Numbered from the stretch's first letter, positions 33,268 to 41,709 are shown. The stretch: 45,189 nucleotides of DNA from an uncultured Flavobacteriaceae bacterium (GCA_947498845.1 CANMLX010000035.1:1-45189); one strand, 5' to 3'. The notes: generated by a model from the letters alone, not told the origin. Numbers and translations: made by a program.

Positions 33268-34896
33268 TTATGTTGTAACGCTATCGGTATCTTTTATTAA
33301 TTGTTGTCGTCTGTATTCTGAAGGCGTTTGCTCTACCAATTGTTTAAACACTCTATTAAATGAAGTTTTACTGGAGAAACCAGACTCATAACCAATAGCC
33401 AATATTTTATAATGTTTGTACTTAGAGCTTTTCATTAATTGTTTAGCTCTATCTACACGGTATAAATTAATAAAATTATTAAAGTTTTTCTCAAAGCAAA
33501 TATTTAATACTTCTGAAAGAAGATGCACACTCATCTCTAATTTTTCTGCAAGTGTAGATTGATTAATCTCATGATCAAGATACGGGTGTTCCTCTTCCAT
33601 ATACTCTAAAATATGCTGTACGTATTTATCTTGATCTTTTTGCGTTAATGATGTTTTTTTAAGCCCTAAATTTACAACGTTATTTTCTATAGAGACTTCT
33701 TTTTTTCGTTGCGCTAGCTTGTATATTTTTATTTTAAGGATTTCGTTTTCATCTTTCAATAAAATTTGACTTTCTTTTAATTGATGAGCTTCTAGTTGTG
33801 CCTGTTTTTTCTTTTTTCTATAAACAAATAAAATAACCAACAGTATAAAAATTAAAATACAAGCTAGCAAAATAAATTTCCATTTCGATTTATGTTCCTT
33901 TTGAAGTAGCAATGCTGTATCTTCAAGGTTTTTTTCTACTTCTAACCTTTTAGCTTTATGTAAGGACAATAAGTATTTTTTTTGAGCATTAATAAACCCT
34001 TTTTGTTGGATATTGGCTTTTTCCAAATCTCCCTGTTTTTCATATGCCGTTGCTAATTGCTTATGGGTATCCATTTGGATTTTTAGATACCCATTTGTAG
34101 CAGCTGTTCCTTGAGCCATTTGGAGTGGTTGAATAGCATCCTTGTAGTTTTTTAGCCCGACTAAAGATGCTCCAACTACATAAAGACTTAATGATCTTCG
34201 TTCTGCAGATTGTTCTTTTGTATAAAGGGCTTCTGCTTTTTTGCCATATGCCAAAGACTGGTTATAATTTTTTAATAGTAGATAATTTTCTCCCATGGCA
34301 TTAAAAACAGCAATAAGAACATCATTCCTTTTTAACTTTTCTCCTATTTCTTGGGCTTTATCAAGATATTCTAATGCGCCTTTAAAATTTTTATTTGCCG
34401 AAGAAGATTCAGATAGCCCCATATAAACAGCCATTTTATACATATCTGGACCATCAAATTGGTCTATGTAGTTTTTCGCCTCATTAAATGCTTCTTTGGC
34501 TTTATTATGATACCCAATTACATTATACAAGTTACCTATATTGATTAAAACTACAGTTCGTTTTTTATAACCCTCTGGTACTTCTTTTGATAATTCTAAA
34601 GCTTGTAAATAATACGTTAAAGATTCATCGTAAGCATTAATTCTAGCATGGTAAACACCTAATCTTATTATAGCATCTATTTTTATTTTTTTATAACCAT
34701 GAGCTTCAGCAAGCGTTAATATAGAATCGGTATATAATTTAAAAGTATCAAAACGGCCAAGTTTATAAGCTTTTTCTTGAAACTTATTAAGCCGCTCTAA
34801 TTCTTGCGTAATGGTGTCGCTTTGAGTATTTTCTTTTCCCTGAGACTGCACTGAGGTAAAAAGAAACAGAAAAAAAATGACTATCAATTTTAACAT
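33268..34896 (-). CDS. TPR-containing AraC-type transcriptional regulator, membrane-spanning
   Basis: A 542-aa regulator. A signal or anchor sequence (LIVIFFLFLFTSVQSQ) is followed by about six tetratricopeptide repeats (residues 40-310) in the periplasm. A membrane helix (FILLACILIFILLVILFVY) near residue 345, a coiled linker, and a C-terminal AraC-type double helix-turn-helix follow (NQSTLAEKLEMSVHLLSEVL and ILAIGYESGFSSKTSFNRVF, then TPSEYRR). The design suggests direct signalling from envelope to DNA without a phosphorelay. It is divergent from an LRR-like lipoprotein gene, its most likely target. Similar TPR-AraC proteins are frequent in flavobacteria. Confidence 0.9.
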   Translation of the reverse strand: MLKLIVIFFLFLFTSVQSQGKENTQSDTITQELERLNKFQEKAYKLGRFDTFKLYTDSILTLAEAHGYKKIKIDAIIRLGVYHARINAYDESLTYYLQALELSKEVPEGYKKRTVVLINIGNLYNVIGYHNKAKEAFNEAKNYIDQFDGPDMYKMAVYMGLSESSSANKNFKGALEYLDKAQEIGEKLKRNDVLIAVFNAMGENYLLLKNYNQSLAYGKKAEALYTKEQSAERRSLSLYVVGASLVGLKNYKDAIQPLQMAQGTAATNGYLKIQMDTHKQLATAYEKQGDLEKANIQQKGFINAQKKYLLSLHKAKRLEVEKNLEDTALLLQKEHKSKWKFILLACILIFILLVILFVYRKKKKQAQLEAHQLKESQILLKDENEILKIKIYKLAQRKKEVSIENNVVNLGLKKTSLTQKDQDKYVQHILEYMEEEHPYLDHEINQSTLAEKLEMSVHLLSEVLNICFEKNFNNFINLYRVDRAKQLMKSSKYKHYKILAIGYESGFSSKTSFNRVFKQLVEQTPSEYRRQQLIKDTDSVTT

Positions 34897-35028
34897 TAAA
34901 AACTATTTTCTATGGCATTTGCAAAATACTGATTTATTTATATTTCACTACCTTATATTTACTAACAATTACTAGTATCAATTTATAATTTGGGGCTTTT
35001 ACGCTTTTATTTTAGTTATTTTTGAATC

Positions 35029-36234
35029 ATGAAAATCAGATTACACATTCCGTTCCTTATATTCATTATTTTAAGTGTATTTTCTTGCTCTTCTAATGAT
35101 GATAATAGCAATGCCCCAACATCAAAAACGATTATATTTCCTGAAAACATTACAGATGATGAAGCTATTGTAATGTTAGCAGAAGGTTTTAAAAATGGTA
35201 TAAATACATTATACGTTACAAATACGATTAATTTGACTACTTTAGATTTGGGTCAAATTAATACTTTAGACACTTTAAAGATCACAGGTAATGAAAAGTT
35301 AGAAATCATTACGCTTAGTAATTTAGAAAATGTTTCAGGAGCATTTAATATCGCTAATAATGACGCGTTAATAACGGCCGATTTTTCAGAATTATCAAAT
35401 GTTAAATTTCTAGATTTCCATAATAATGATGCTATTGAGCGTATTGGTTTTCCAAAACTTACTTCTATAGAAGATGCATTAATAATAAACAATAATGATA
35501 ACTTACAAACTATTTTATTAGATGGATTAACCACTGTTGAAACAGGTAGCATTGCATTAACAGGAAATCTAAAAATAACGTCATTTTCACTACCTAACTT
35601 AAAAACAATAAGTAAACTTAGTATTAGAAAAAACGAAGCGTTGTCGTCATTATTTTCCCCTGAATTAACAACCATAAATACATCTTGTTCTATAACTGTA
35701 AATCAATCACTAGAAGCATTATCTTTGCCTAACCTAAAAGAATGTAAACGCTCTTTTAATATTAATGAAAATATAAATTTAAAAGAGATTTCTTTACCTT
35801 CTTTGATTTCTGTTGCAACCACTAGAGTAACAGATGGGGAAGATGATGGTGGTCTCTATATTAGTAGGAATATAAGATTAGAGGCTTTTAATACCCCTAA
35901 TTTAGAGTTTGCTCATATACTTTATTTAAATCAAAATTTATTAAATACGGTAGAATTTCCTAAACTCACCAAAGCTAGAGCTTTAAAAATAGGATCTGGC
36001 GTAGAAATTACGTCTTTAAATTTGTCTGCTCTAGAAGAGTTTAACGCTTTAGAAGTAGATGGGCAGGGTTTATCTACCAGTGAAATAGATAATTTATTAA
36101 ATACACTAGTAAGTATAACACCTTCCATTTCTCAAAAAACAATTACTATCACAGGGCATCTTTCTGCCAATGCCAATGAAAATGTTGAAATACTCAGGAT
36201 CAATAATACGGTTAGAATTATAATACCTTTTTAA
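35029..36234 (+). CDS. Leucine-rich-repeat-like surface lipoprotein
   Basis: A 401-aa lipoprotein (lipobox FSCSS). After a short acidic linker, about ten beta-helical repeats of roughly 23 aa follow with the pattern LxxIxLxNLExVxxxFxIxNNxxL; examples are ITGNEKLEIITLSNLENV and LPNLKTISKLSIRKNEAL. This resembles receptor L-domain or LRR folds used in binding glycans or proteins. No catalytic motif or T9SS tail. It is divergent from the TPR-AraC regulator, 132 nt apart, so co-regulation is likely. No terminator hairpin directly follows; 36235-36386 shows nothing else assignable. Confidence 0.78.
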   Translation: MKIRLHIPFLIFIILSVFSCSSNDDNSNAPTSKTIIFPENITDDEAIVMLAEGFKNGINTLYVTNTINLTTLDLGQINTLDTLKITGNEKLEIITLSNLENVSGAFNIANNDALITADFSELSNVKFLDFHNNDAIERIGFPKLTSIEDALIINNNDNLQTILLDGLTTVETGSIALTGNLKITSFSLPNLKTISKLSIRKNEALSSLFSPELTTINTSCSITVNQSLEALSLPNLKECKRSFNINENINLKEISLPSLISVATTRVTDGEDDGGLYISRNIRLEAFNTPNLEFAHILYLNQNLLNTVEFPKLTKARALKIGSGVEITSLNLSALEEFNALEVDGQGLSTSEIDNLLNTLVSITPSISQKTITITGHLSANANENVEILRINNTVRIIIPF

Positions 36235-36386
36235 AAATATTACCAGCACAATCGAAAGAATTGCTGATCAATCTCAAAAGTTGTGTGTACTAATATATTA
36301 GGTTGATACCCTAAACCTATCTTTGTGCAATAGAAAATTTATTACATCTTGTAACTACTACAAATACTAAAGCTTCGCTGCGTTTT

Positions 36387-36660
36387 TTAACCCGCTTTAT
36401 GCAATAGAAGGTCGTTATGAGGCTGTGATATTCAATAAACACTGGTGTTTTCTTAATCTTGGCATAGCACCGCTACGGTTAGATTAAAAAATACAGTTTA
36501 CGACAGTGTTTGCAGGAGATTGCAGGCGTAATAGACTTTCTAATGCAGAAAACGGGTTTAATTTCACTCCTGGCACATGCGGGACTAAAATTAAGAAAAC
36601 ACTAGTATTTCTTGCATCTACAAGCTTCACGACAACCTTCTATTGCATAAAGCGAGTTAA
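36387..36660. repeat. Family A composite: full copy plus inverted half copy
   Basis: The first 175 bp (36387-36561) are a full family A palindrome with central hairpin CATAGC-acc-GCTACGG (36463-36478). From 36562 to 36660 comes a second, diverged left arm in opposite orientation (ending TATTGCATAAAGCGAGTTAA) with its own CCC/GGG-type hairpin (36568-36584). The two units share the central right arm. No open reading frame of note lies inside. Confidence 0.85.
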
Positions 36661-36673
36661 AAAGTAGAGATTA

Positions 36674-36917
36674 TACCAATTTTGCTATAAAATGAGGTAT
36701 AAATAATTTGAGTTATTTTACAGGAGTTCAAAGCATAAAAATCAAGCATAGCCTTAGCTCAATGTCATTAAGTTAAGGGAAATTATGTCTGTTCGAGCGC
36801 AGTCGAGAACTTTTTATTCTAACTAACAAAGAGGTTTCGACTGCGCTCAACCTGACACTGAGAACATATAAACTCTTAACTTAATGACATTGAGCCTTAG
36901 CTACGGTTTATTTGGTA
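36674..36917. repeat. Family F palindromic element, copy 3, interrupted and truncated
   Basis: It begins TACCAATTTTGCTATAAAATG and ends TTATTTGGTA, and carries the AAGCATAGCC core (36744-36753). The core is split by the 133-bp inserted element at 36760-36892. Removing the insert and one target copy restores CATAGCCTTAGCTACGG, the F-type hairpin. The right arm is much shorter than in copies 1 and 2. Confidence 0.72.
36760..36892. mobile_element. MITE-like element with perfect inverted ends and target duplication
   Basis: A 133-bp non-coding element with perfect 18-bp inverted ends CAATGTCATTAAGTTAAG (36760-36777) and its complement (36875-36892). It is flanked by direct repeats AGCCTTAGCT (36750-36759 and 36893-36902). 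Because two end bases are also symmetric, the boundaries can be drawn as 20-bp ends with a 6-bp CCTTAG duplication. Inside lies a second inverted pair, GAGCGCAGTCGA (36795-36806) and its complement (36837-36848), a motif I recall as abundant in flavobacterial genomes. It has no transposase and would need one in trans. Confidence 0.82.
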
Positions 36918-36954
36918 TTAGCCTAATTTTTAAGTGTATAGTTTTACTAAAAAA

Positions 36955-37875
36955 TTAATTATAATGCCCTTTTTCTGGAATTTCTATATAATACGTTTTT
37001 CCAGTTTTATTATTTAAATGAGGCTCTCTTAACCAAGGATTGTGTAGTTTTAGAATTTTGTAATTTACACCAAACGTTTTAGCAAACTTAGAAAAATTAG
37101 TTACAGCAGAATCTACCTCAACTTTATAGGTTGGTATATTTTGATACAAATCTTTATCTCTAAAATTAAATCCATACTTATCTGGATGTGATAAAATTTC
37201 TTTTAGAGCGACTATTCTAAATACATAACGTCCTGTTTCTTGCCCCAAAAGTAAATCGTAATAGCTAGACACATTTTGCTCTCTTAAACGTTTGGAAACT
37301 CCTGCGTTTCCCGCATTATAAGCAGCAGCAGCTAAGGTCCAAGAGCCTAATCTAGCTTTGGCTCTTAATAAATATTTACAGGCTACTTCTGTGGCTTTTT
37401 CTAAGTGGTAACGCTCATCGACATTAGTATTTACTTCTAAGCCATTTTCGCGACCAGTAGCTTTCATGATTTGCCAAAAACCTCGTGCTCCTGCAGGGGA
37501 TACAGCATTAGTTAAGCCACTTTCTATTACTGCCAGATATTTAAAATCGTTTGGCACACCATAACGTTCTAAAATAGGCTCAATAACTGGAAAATACTTT
37601 TCTGCGCGTTTAAACATTAATAAACCGTTGGATTGCCAATAGGTATTTACTAACAATTCTCTATCCATACGTTCAAGAATATCTGGATTCTTTAGAGGCA
37701 TAGCTTCTCCCGCAAAATCTAAATGATCTGGTACTTGCAATGCATATACGTTGTAATCGTTAATAATTTTCTTTTCGATATTCTCGTCGGTGGGAGCATC
37801 TTGTAGCGCATAAGTAAATAATAAGCATAAACTTAATAAGCCAAAAAGAGCCAATATTCTTTGTATTGTTTTCAT
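36955..37875 (-). CDS. Lytic transglycosylase (SLT domain)
   Basis: Cleaves peptidoglycan glycan strands with formation of 1,6-anhydro ends. The SLT domain is clear: the catalytic Glu lies in AVIESGLTNAVSPAGARGFW, followed by QIMKATGRENGLEVN, and the closing LAAAAYNAGNAGVSKRL. A C-terminal segment (YKILKLHNPWLREPHL) resembles a degenerate LysM-type module, as in MltD. A signal sequence (ALFGLLSLCLLFTYAL) precedes. The frame opens at 37887, but the ATG at 37875 gives a standard signal. It follows the alpha/beta hydrolase gene at 43 nt and may share its transcript. Confidence 0.9.
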   Translation of the reverse strand: MKTIQRILALFGLLSLCLLFTYALQDAPTDENIEKKIINDYNVYALQVPDHLDFAGEAMPLKNPDILERMDRELLVNTYWQSNGLLMFKRAEKYFPVIEPILERYGVPNDFKYLAVIESGLTNAVSPAGARGFWQIMKATGRENGLEVNTNVDERYHLEKATEVACKYLLRAKARLGSWTLAAAAYNAGNAGVSKRLREQNVSSYYDLLLGQETGRYVFRIVALKEILSHPDKYGFNFRDKDLYQNIPTYKVEVDSAVTNFSKFAKTFGVNYKILKLHNPWLREPHLNNKTGKTYYIEIPEKGHYN

Positions 37876-37918
37876 AATCTGTAACATAAATAGGGTTTGC
37901 CCAAGGTAAGAAAAAAAC

Positions 37919-38584
37919 TTAATTTTCTGTAATTATATGCGGTAAATTCTCGTTAAACCATTTATATTTATTTATAATAGCAATATGAGTGCCACCTTTT
38001 ATATTTATATGATTTTTTATGTGTTTAATTGGAAAAACCGGGTCTTTATCTCCATGAATATGGATAATTTCTGGATTATGTTTCTCCTGTTCCCAACATA
38101 CAATTTCCTTTATTGCCCAACTTAAATAATCGCTATCATTAACCGATAAATATTTTCTATATAGCTCTAAACGTTTTGTTATATTTTTCCCAAAAGCATA
38201 CTTCTCAAAAACCTCTACTTTACTCGCTAATTGTGTTGGTACTAATTTATAAGCACCAGTAGATTTTGCCAATTGCATTTTTAAAGGCAATTCAAACTTA
38301 GTTTTTACGCTAGAGACTATAATTAACTTACTTACAGTAATATGCTTGCTCATTTCCTGCACCAAAACACCTCCAAAAGACACCCCTAATAATACAGGGC
38401 TTTCGTGTTTCACATGCTTTGTCATTCGCAATGCATAATCGCTTAAAGATTCTTCTTTATACGGAATAAACCACTCCAAATAATACAGTTTAAATTGTGA
38501 CTCTGGCAGCTTAATATTTTCAAAAATTAAGGGACTGGCTGCCATCCCAGGCATTAAATAAACAGGTATTATCTCTTGACTCAT
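37919..38584 (-). CDS. Alpha/beta hydrolase
   Basis: A 221-aa cytoplasmic alpha/beta hydrolase. The nucleophile elbow is GVSFGG (GxSxGG type) near residue 83. The acid is probably the Asp in HGDKDPVFP, and the catalytic His lies in GGTHIAIIN near the C-terminus. The oxyanion region MPGMAASPLIFENI is at the N-terminus. Substrate unknown. It precedes the lytic transglycosylase gene on the same strand. Confidence 0.85.
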   Translation of the reverse strand: MSQEIIPVYLMPGMAASPLIFENIKLPESQFKLYYLEWFIPYKEESLSDYALRMTKHVKHESPVLLGVSFGGVLVQEMSKHITVSKLIIVSSVKTKFELPLKMQLAKSTGAYKLVPTQLASKVEVFEKYAFGKNITKRLELYRKYLSVNDSDYLSWAIKEIVCWEQEKHNPEIIHIHGDKDPVFPIKHIKNHINIKGGTHIAIINKYKWFNENLPHIITEN

Positions 38585-38603
38585 AAGACATTAAGTTTAA
38601 GCA

Positions 38604-38637
38604 TTGTTTAAAAAGTCATTTTTTTTTTGTAATTTTG
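38604..38637 (+). promoter_or_regulatory. Putative promoter of the acetyltransferase gene
   Basis: TTG at 38605, then a T-rich spacer of about 22 nt, then TAATTTTG (38630-38637) followed by C. The -7 element is an exact TAnnTTTG match. It gives a leader of about 65 nt before the ATG at 38711. Confidence 0.55.
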
Positions 38638-38710
38638 CGCCACAAACTTATAAAATAGTACTCACACTATTTTAAGATTCTACTGGAAATATAACAATTA
38701 AAAATACATT

Positions 38711-39007
38711 ATGGTTGATGCTGCTGAACTAATAGATAATGACTTTCTACGTCAATTTGAAGTTAAAGTAAATGATGATTTAGCAAAAATAGAGTACTCT
38801 CTACAAGAGCGTAAAATATTTTTAACAAAAATGATTATCCCTAAAGAAGTTACCGATGAAAATTTTAGTAAAGACTTTTTAGCTGCTGTTTTTGAGCAGA
38901 TTGAAGAACGTAACTTGAGTGTTGTTCCTACTAGTCCTGAAATTGCAAAATTTGTTAGAAGTAACAGAAAATACAAACGTATGTTACCTGTAGGGGTTAG
39001 GATATAG
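38711..39007 (+). CDS. YjdJ-type GNAT acetyltransferase
   Basis: A 98-aa protein resembling the short GCN5-related N-acetyltransferase subgroup (YjdJ-like) in which the beta sheet and CoA site are reduced. The pattern FEVKVNDDLAKIEYSLQERK, then FLAAVFEQIEERNLSVVPTS and the ending KYKRMLPVGVRI fit the flavobacterial members I recall. Substrate is unknown. A heptamer array begins 3 nt after its stop codon, and a shared terminator separates it from the convergent mtaB. Confidence 0.78.
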   Translation: MVDAAELIDNDFLRQFEVKVNDDLAKIEYSLQERKIFLTKMIIPKEVTDENFSKDFLAAVFEQIEERNLSVVPTSPEIAKFVRSNRKYKRMLPVGVRI

Positions 39008-39009
39008 TA

Positions 39010-39044
39010 ACGTTAGACGTTAGACGTTAGACGTTAGACGTTAG
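39010..39044. repeat. Tandem heptamer array, 5 x ACGTTAG
   Basis: Five perfect copies of ACGTTAG directly after the acetyltransferase stop codon. In that gene's direction a rotation of the unit is GTTAGAC, close to ATTAGTC and ATTAGGC of the other two arrays (consensus RTTAGNC). Confidence 0.96.
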
Positions 39045-39054
39045 AAAAAATATG

Positions 39055-39088
39055 AATCCAGAGTTAATTAATACTTTGGATTTTTTTT
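39055..39088 (+). terminator. Terminator after the acetyltransferase gene
   Basis: AATCCAGAGT (39055-39064) pairs with ACTTTGGATT (39073-39082) with one G-U wobble and is followed by a T-run. An A-run sits a few bases before the stem, so weak function for mtaB on the other strand is possible. Confidence 0.8.
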
Positions 39089-40412
39089 ATACGGCTATTT
39101 TCTGGGTAAAATCAAATCTTACTAGTCCGTCTTCGTCAATTTTAGTTAAGACTACATCGTGTAAGGTATTCACTAAAGCAGGGTTCCAAGGTGTTTTTAC
39201 TTTTACATAATTTTCGGTAAAGCCGTGGATATAACCCTCTTTATTTTCACTTTCAAATAACACGGTTCTACGAGTTCCTATCTGGCTTTCATAAAAGGCT
39301 CTACGCTTTTTAACCGATAAGCCTCTTAACATCTTACTTCGCTTACTTCTAATGGTATTAGGCACTGAACCTTCCATTACTGCTGCTTCGGTATTATCTC
39401 TTTCTGAATAGGTAAACACATGTAGATAAGAAATATCCAGCTCACTTAAAAAATTATACGTTTCCAAGAAATGATTGTCGGTTTCTCCCGGGAATCCAAC
39501 AATTACATCCACTCCTATACACGCATGAGACATAACTTGTTTTATCTTAGTTACGCGATCTACGTACAACTCTCGCATATAACGGCGTTTCATTTTTTTA
39601 AGAATTTCATTACTCCCAGATTGTAATGGCACATGAAAATGAGGTACAAATGCTCTGGATTTCGCCACTAAATCAATCGTTTCGTTTTTCAATAAATTAG
39701 GCTCTATAGATGAAATTCGTAAACGCTCAATACCTTGTACTTTATCAAGTTCTGTTACTAAATCTAAAAACGTATGTTCGTGTTTTTTGTTACCAAACTC
39801 CCCTTTTCCATAATCACCTATATTCACTCCAGTTAACACAATTTCTTTTATGTTTTGCGCTGAGATCTCTCTGGCATTCTTTAAAACATTTGCCATGGTA
39901 TCACTTCGAGAGATTCCTCTGGCTAATGGAATGGTACAATAAGTACATTTATAATCGCATCCATCCTGTACTTTTAAAAAAGCACGGGTTCTATCTCCTA
40001 TGGAGTAAGAGCCTACATAAAAATCGGCGTCTTCAATTTCGCAAGAATGTACTTCTCCAAAATCGTTTTTAGAGAGATCATTAAGGTAGTCTGTTATTTT
40101 AAACTTCTCTGTAGCTCCTAATACCAAATCTACACCATTTACATCAGCCAATTCTTGTGGTTTTAACTGTGCATAACATCCAATAGCAGCTACAAAAGCA
40201 TTGGGATTAGACTTTTGCGCTTGTTTTACTATAGTTTTAAAACGTTTATCTGCATTTTCGGTTACCGAACATGTATTAATCACATAAATATCTGCAGTTT
40301 CCGAAAAATCTACGCGATCAAAACCTTCATTAGAAAAGGTTCTTGCAATAGTAGATGTCTCAGAAAAATTAAGCTTACAGCCTAGCGTATAAAATGCGAC
40401 TTTCTTGTTCAT
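39087..40412 (-). CDS. mtaB: tRNA t6A37 methylthiotransferase MtaB
   Basis: A radical SAM enzyme that adds a methylthio group to N6-threonylcarbamoyladenosine at position 37 of ANN-decoding tRNAs. The N-terminal UPF0004 domain carries three cysteines for the first iron-sulfur cluster (LGCKLN at C12, NTCSV, IGCYAQ). The radical SAM motif CDYKCTYC is near residue 150. A C-terminal TRAM-like domain follows. The start MNKKVAFYTLGCKLNFSETS is typical of MtaB rather than MiaB or RimO. The length of 441 aa is normal. Confidence 0.94.
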   Translation of the reverse strand: MNKKVAFYTLGCKLNFSETSTIARTFSNEGFDRVDFSETADIYVINTCSVTENADKRFKTIVKQAQKSNPNAFVAAIGCYAQLKPQELADVNGVDLVLGATEKFKITDYLNDLSKNDFGEVHSCEIEDADFYVGSYSIGDRTRAFLKVQDGCDYKCTYCTIPLARGISRSDTMANVLKNAREISAQNIKEIVLTGVNIGDYGKGEFGNKKHEHTFLDLVTELDKVQGIERLRISSIEPNLLKNETIDLVAKSRAFVPHFHVPLQSGSNEILKKMKRRYMRELYVDRVTKIKQVMSHACIGVDVIVGFPGETDNHFLETYNFLSELDISYLHVFTYSERDNTEAAVMEGSVPNTIRSKRSKMLRGLSVKKRRAFYESQIGTRRTVLFESENKEGYIHGFTENYVKVKTPWNPALVNTLHDVVLTKIDEDGLVRFDFTQKIAV

Positions 40413-40478
40413 AAATCTAAATAGCTCATGTAAATAAGGAAAAAATCTCCCTTATTTGGTTTCTAGCTTAAAAACTCG

Positions 40479-40509
40479 CAAATTTACATAATTACTTAAA
40501 GTATTACAA
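40479..40509 (-). promoter_or_regulatory. Putative promoter of mtaB
   Basis: On the minus strand TTG (40509-40507), a 20-nt spacer and TAAATTTG (40486-40479). The transcript leader would contain a hairpin pairing AAATAAGG (40432-40439) with CCTTATTT (40450-40457), 20-45 nt before the start codon. Confidence 0.5.
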
Positions 40510-40557
40510 CGTTAAATACCTACATTAGCTTTAAGTTCCTAATAATTCTATTTATCA

Positions 40558-41709
40558 ATGACAAAAGCAGAAGCGCGAATTAAAGACGTTATTTCTTTTT
40601 TTAATAATAAAGATACTTTTTTAGGCTACAGAAAACTTATGGATTGTGCTTTGGACACTCAAAACATGGACATCTATAAAGCCGTTATTTCTTTAACCGA
40701 TTGGAAAGAAAAACATCCCGATAATGAACATGAATTCATCGAAAAAAGTTTAACGCTTTTAGAAAAGATCTCTAAAATTCCCATAACCGAATACAACACC
40801 GCACAAACTACTGTAGTGGCTACAGGTATTATTAAAAGCTATGGTACAAATCGTTTTACATTGGGGCCTATTACTGTTGCTATACAAAAAGGGCAGGTAT
40901 ACGGTTTGGTTGGTGAAAACGGTAATGGAAAAACAACACTTTTAAGAGCTTTGGCCAAAGAACTAAAAATTACTCAAGGTTCTATAGATTATAATTTGGA
41001 ATCCAAACACAGTAATGTTTACGATTTAGCCACCAGCCTAGTCTACATACCACAACGGACTAAAAAATGGTATGGGAGTTTAAAAGACAATCTAAAATTT
41101 GTATTATCGAGCTATGGCTGCCCTCCTGAAGAAAATGAAACCAGAGTTTTAATGATGATTGCACGCTTAGGTTTATGGAATTACAAACACCTAAAATGGA
41201 ATGAACTATCTTCTGGTTACAAAATGCGTTTTGAATTAGCCAGAACACTACTTAGAAAACCAGAAATTTTATTTCTTGATGAACCTCTTGCAAATTTGGA
41301 TGTGCTTGCACAACAGGTAATCTTAGAAGATTTAAAATCTATTTGTAACTCCATTAACAACCCTATTGCCCTAATATTAAGTTCGCAACAACTTTATGAA
41401 GTAGAAAAAATATCCGATAAAGTTATTTATTTAAAAGATGGAAAATATAAAGAAAACATTGATACCGTAACCTCCGAAAATAACCATCTAATTGTTGAAA
41501 TAGAATGCGAAGTGGAAAGAGATATACTTAAATCTGTTTTTAATGCGCTTCATTTAGAAAAATTAATTTTTAATGGTGGGATATATATCGCGTATTTCTC
41601 GGGCAATACATCTTTTTACAGTGTACTGGAAGCTTTAGGAAAAAATAAAATAGATGTCACTTACACCAGAGATATATCTAAATCTACACGTCGCTTCTTT
41701 GTGGCTTAA
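40558..41709 (+). CDS. ABC transporter ATP-binding protein
   Basis: A 383-aa ATPase subunit. The first 85 residues are a helical extension of unknown role. The ABC domain follows: Walker A GENGNGKTT near residue 118, a Q-loop region (VYIPQRTKKW), signature LSSGYKMRFELA near residue 216 (an LSSGY variant of LSGGQ), and Walker B ILFLDEP near residue 236. A C-terminal part of about 90 aa resembles the regulatory ends of ABC-2-type ATPases. The next gene encodes a large membrane protein starting 14 nt downstream. Confidence 0.88.
   Translation: MTKAEARIKDVISFFNNKDTFLGYRKLMDCALDTQNMDIYKAVISLTDWKEKHPDNEHEFIEKSLTLLEKISKIPITEYNTAQTTVVATGIIKSYGTNRFTLGPITVAIQKGQVYGLVGENGNGKTTLLRALAKELKITQGSIDYNLESKHSNVYDLATSLVYIPQRTKKWYGSLKDNLKFVLSSYGCPPEENETRVLMMIARLGLWNYKHLKWNELSSGYKMRFELARTLLRKPEILFLDEPLANLDVLAQQVILEDLKSICNSINNPIALILSSQQLYEVEKISDKVIYLKDGKYKENIDTVTSENNHLIVEIECEVERDILKSVFNALHLEKLIFNGGIYIAYFSGNTSFYSVLEALGKNKIDVTYTRDISKSTRRFFVA

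Noticed and set aside
36760..36892. Insertion sequence encoding a transposase.
   Set aside because: At 133 bp it has no coding capacity; it can only be a non-autonomous element.
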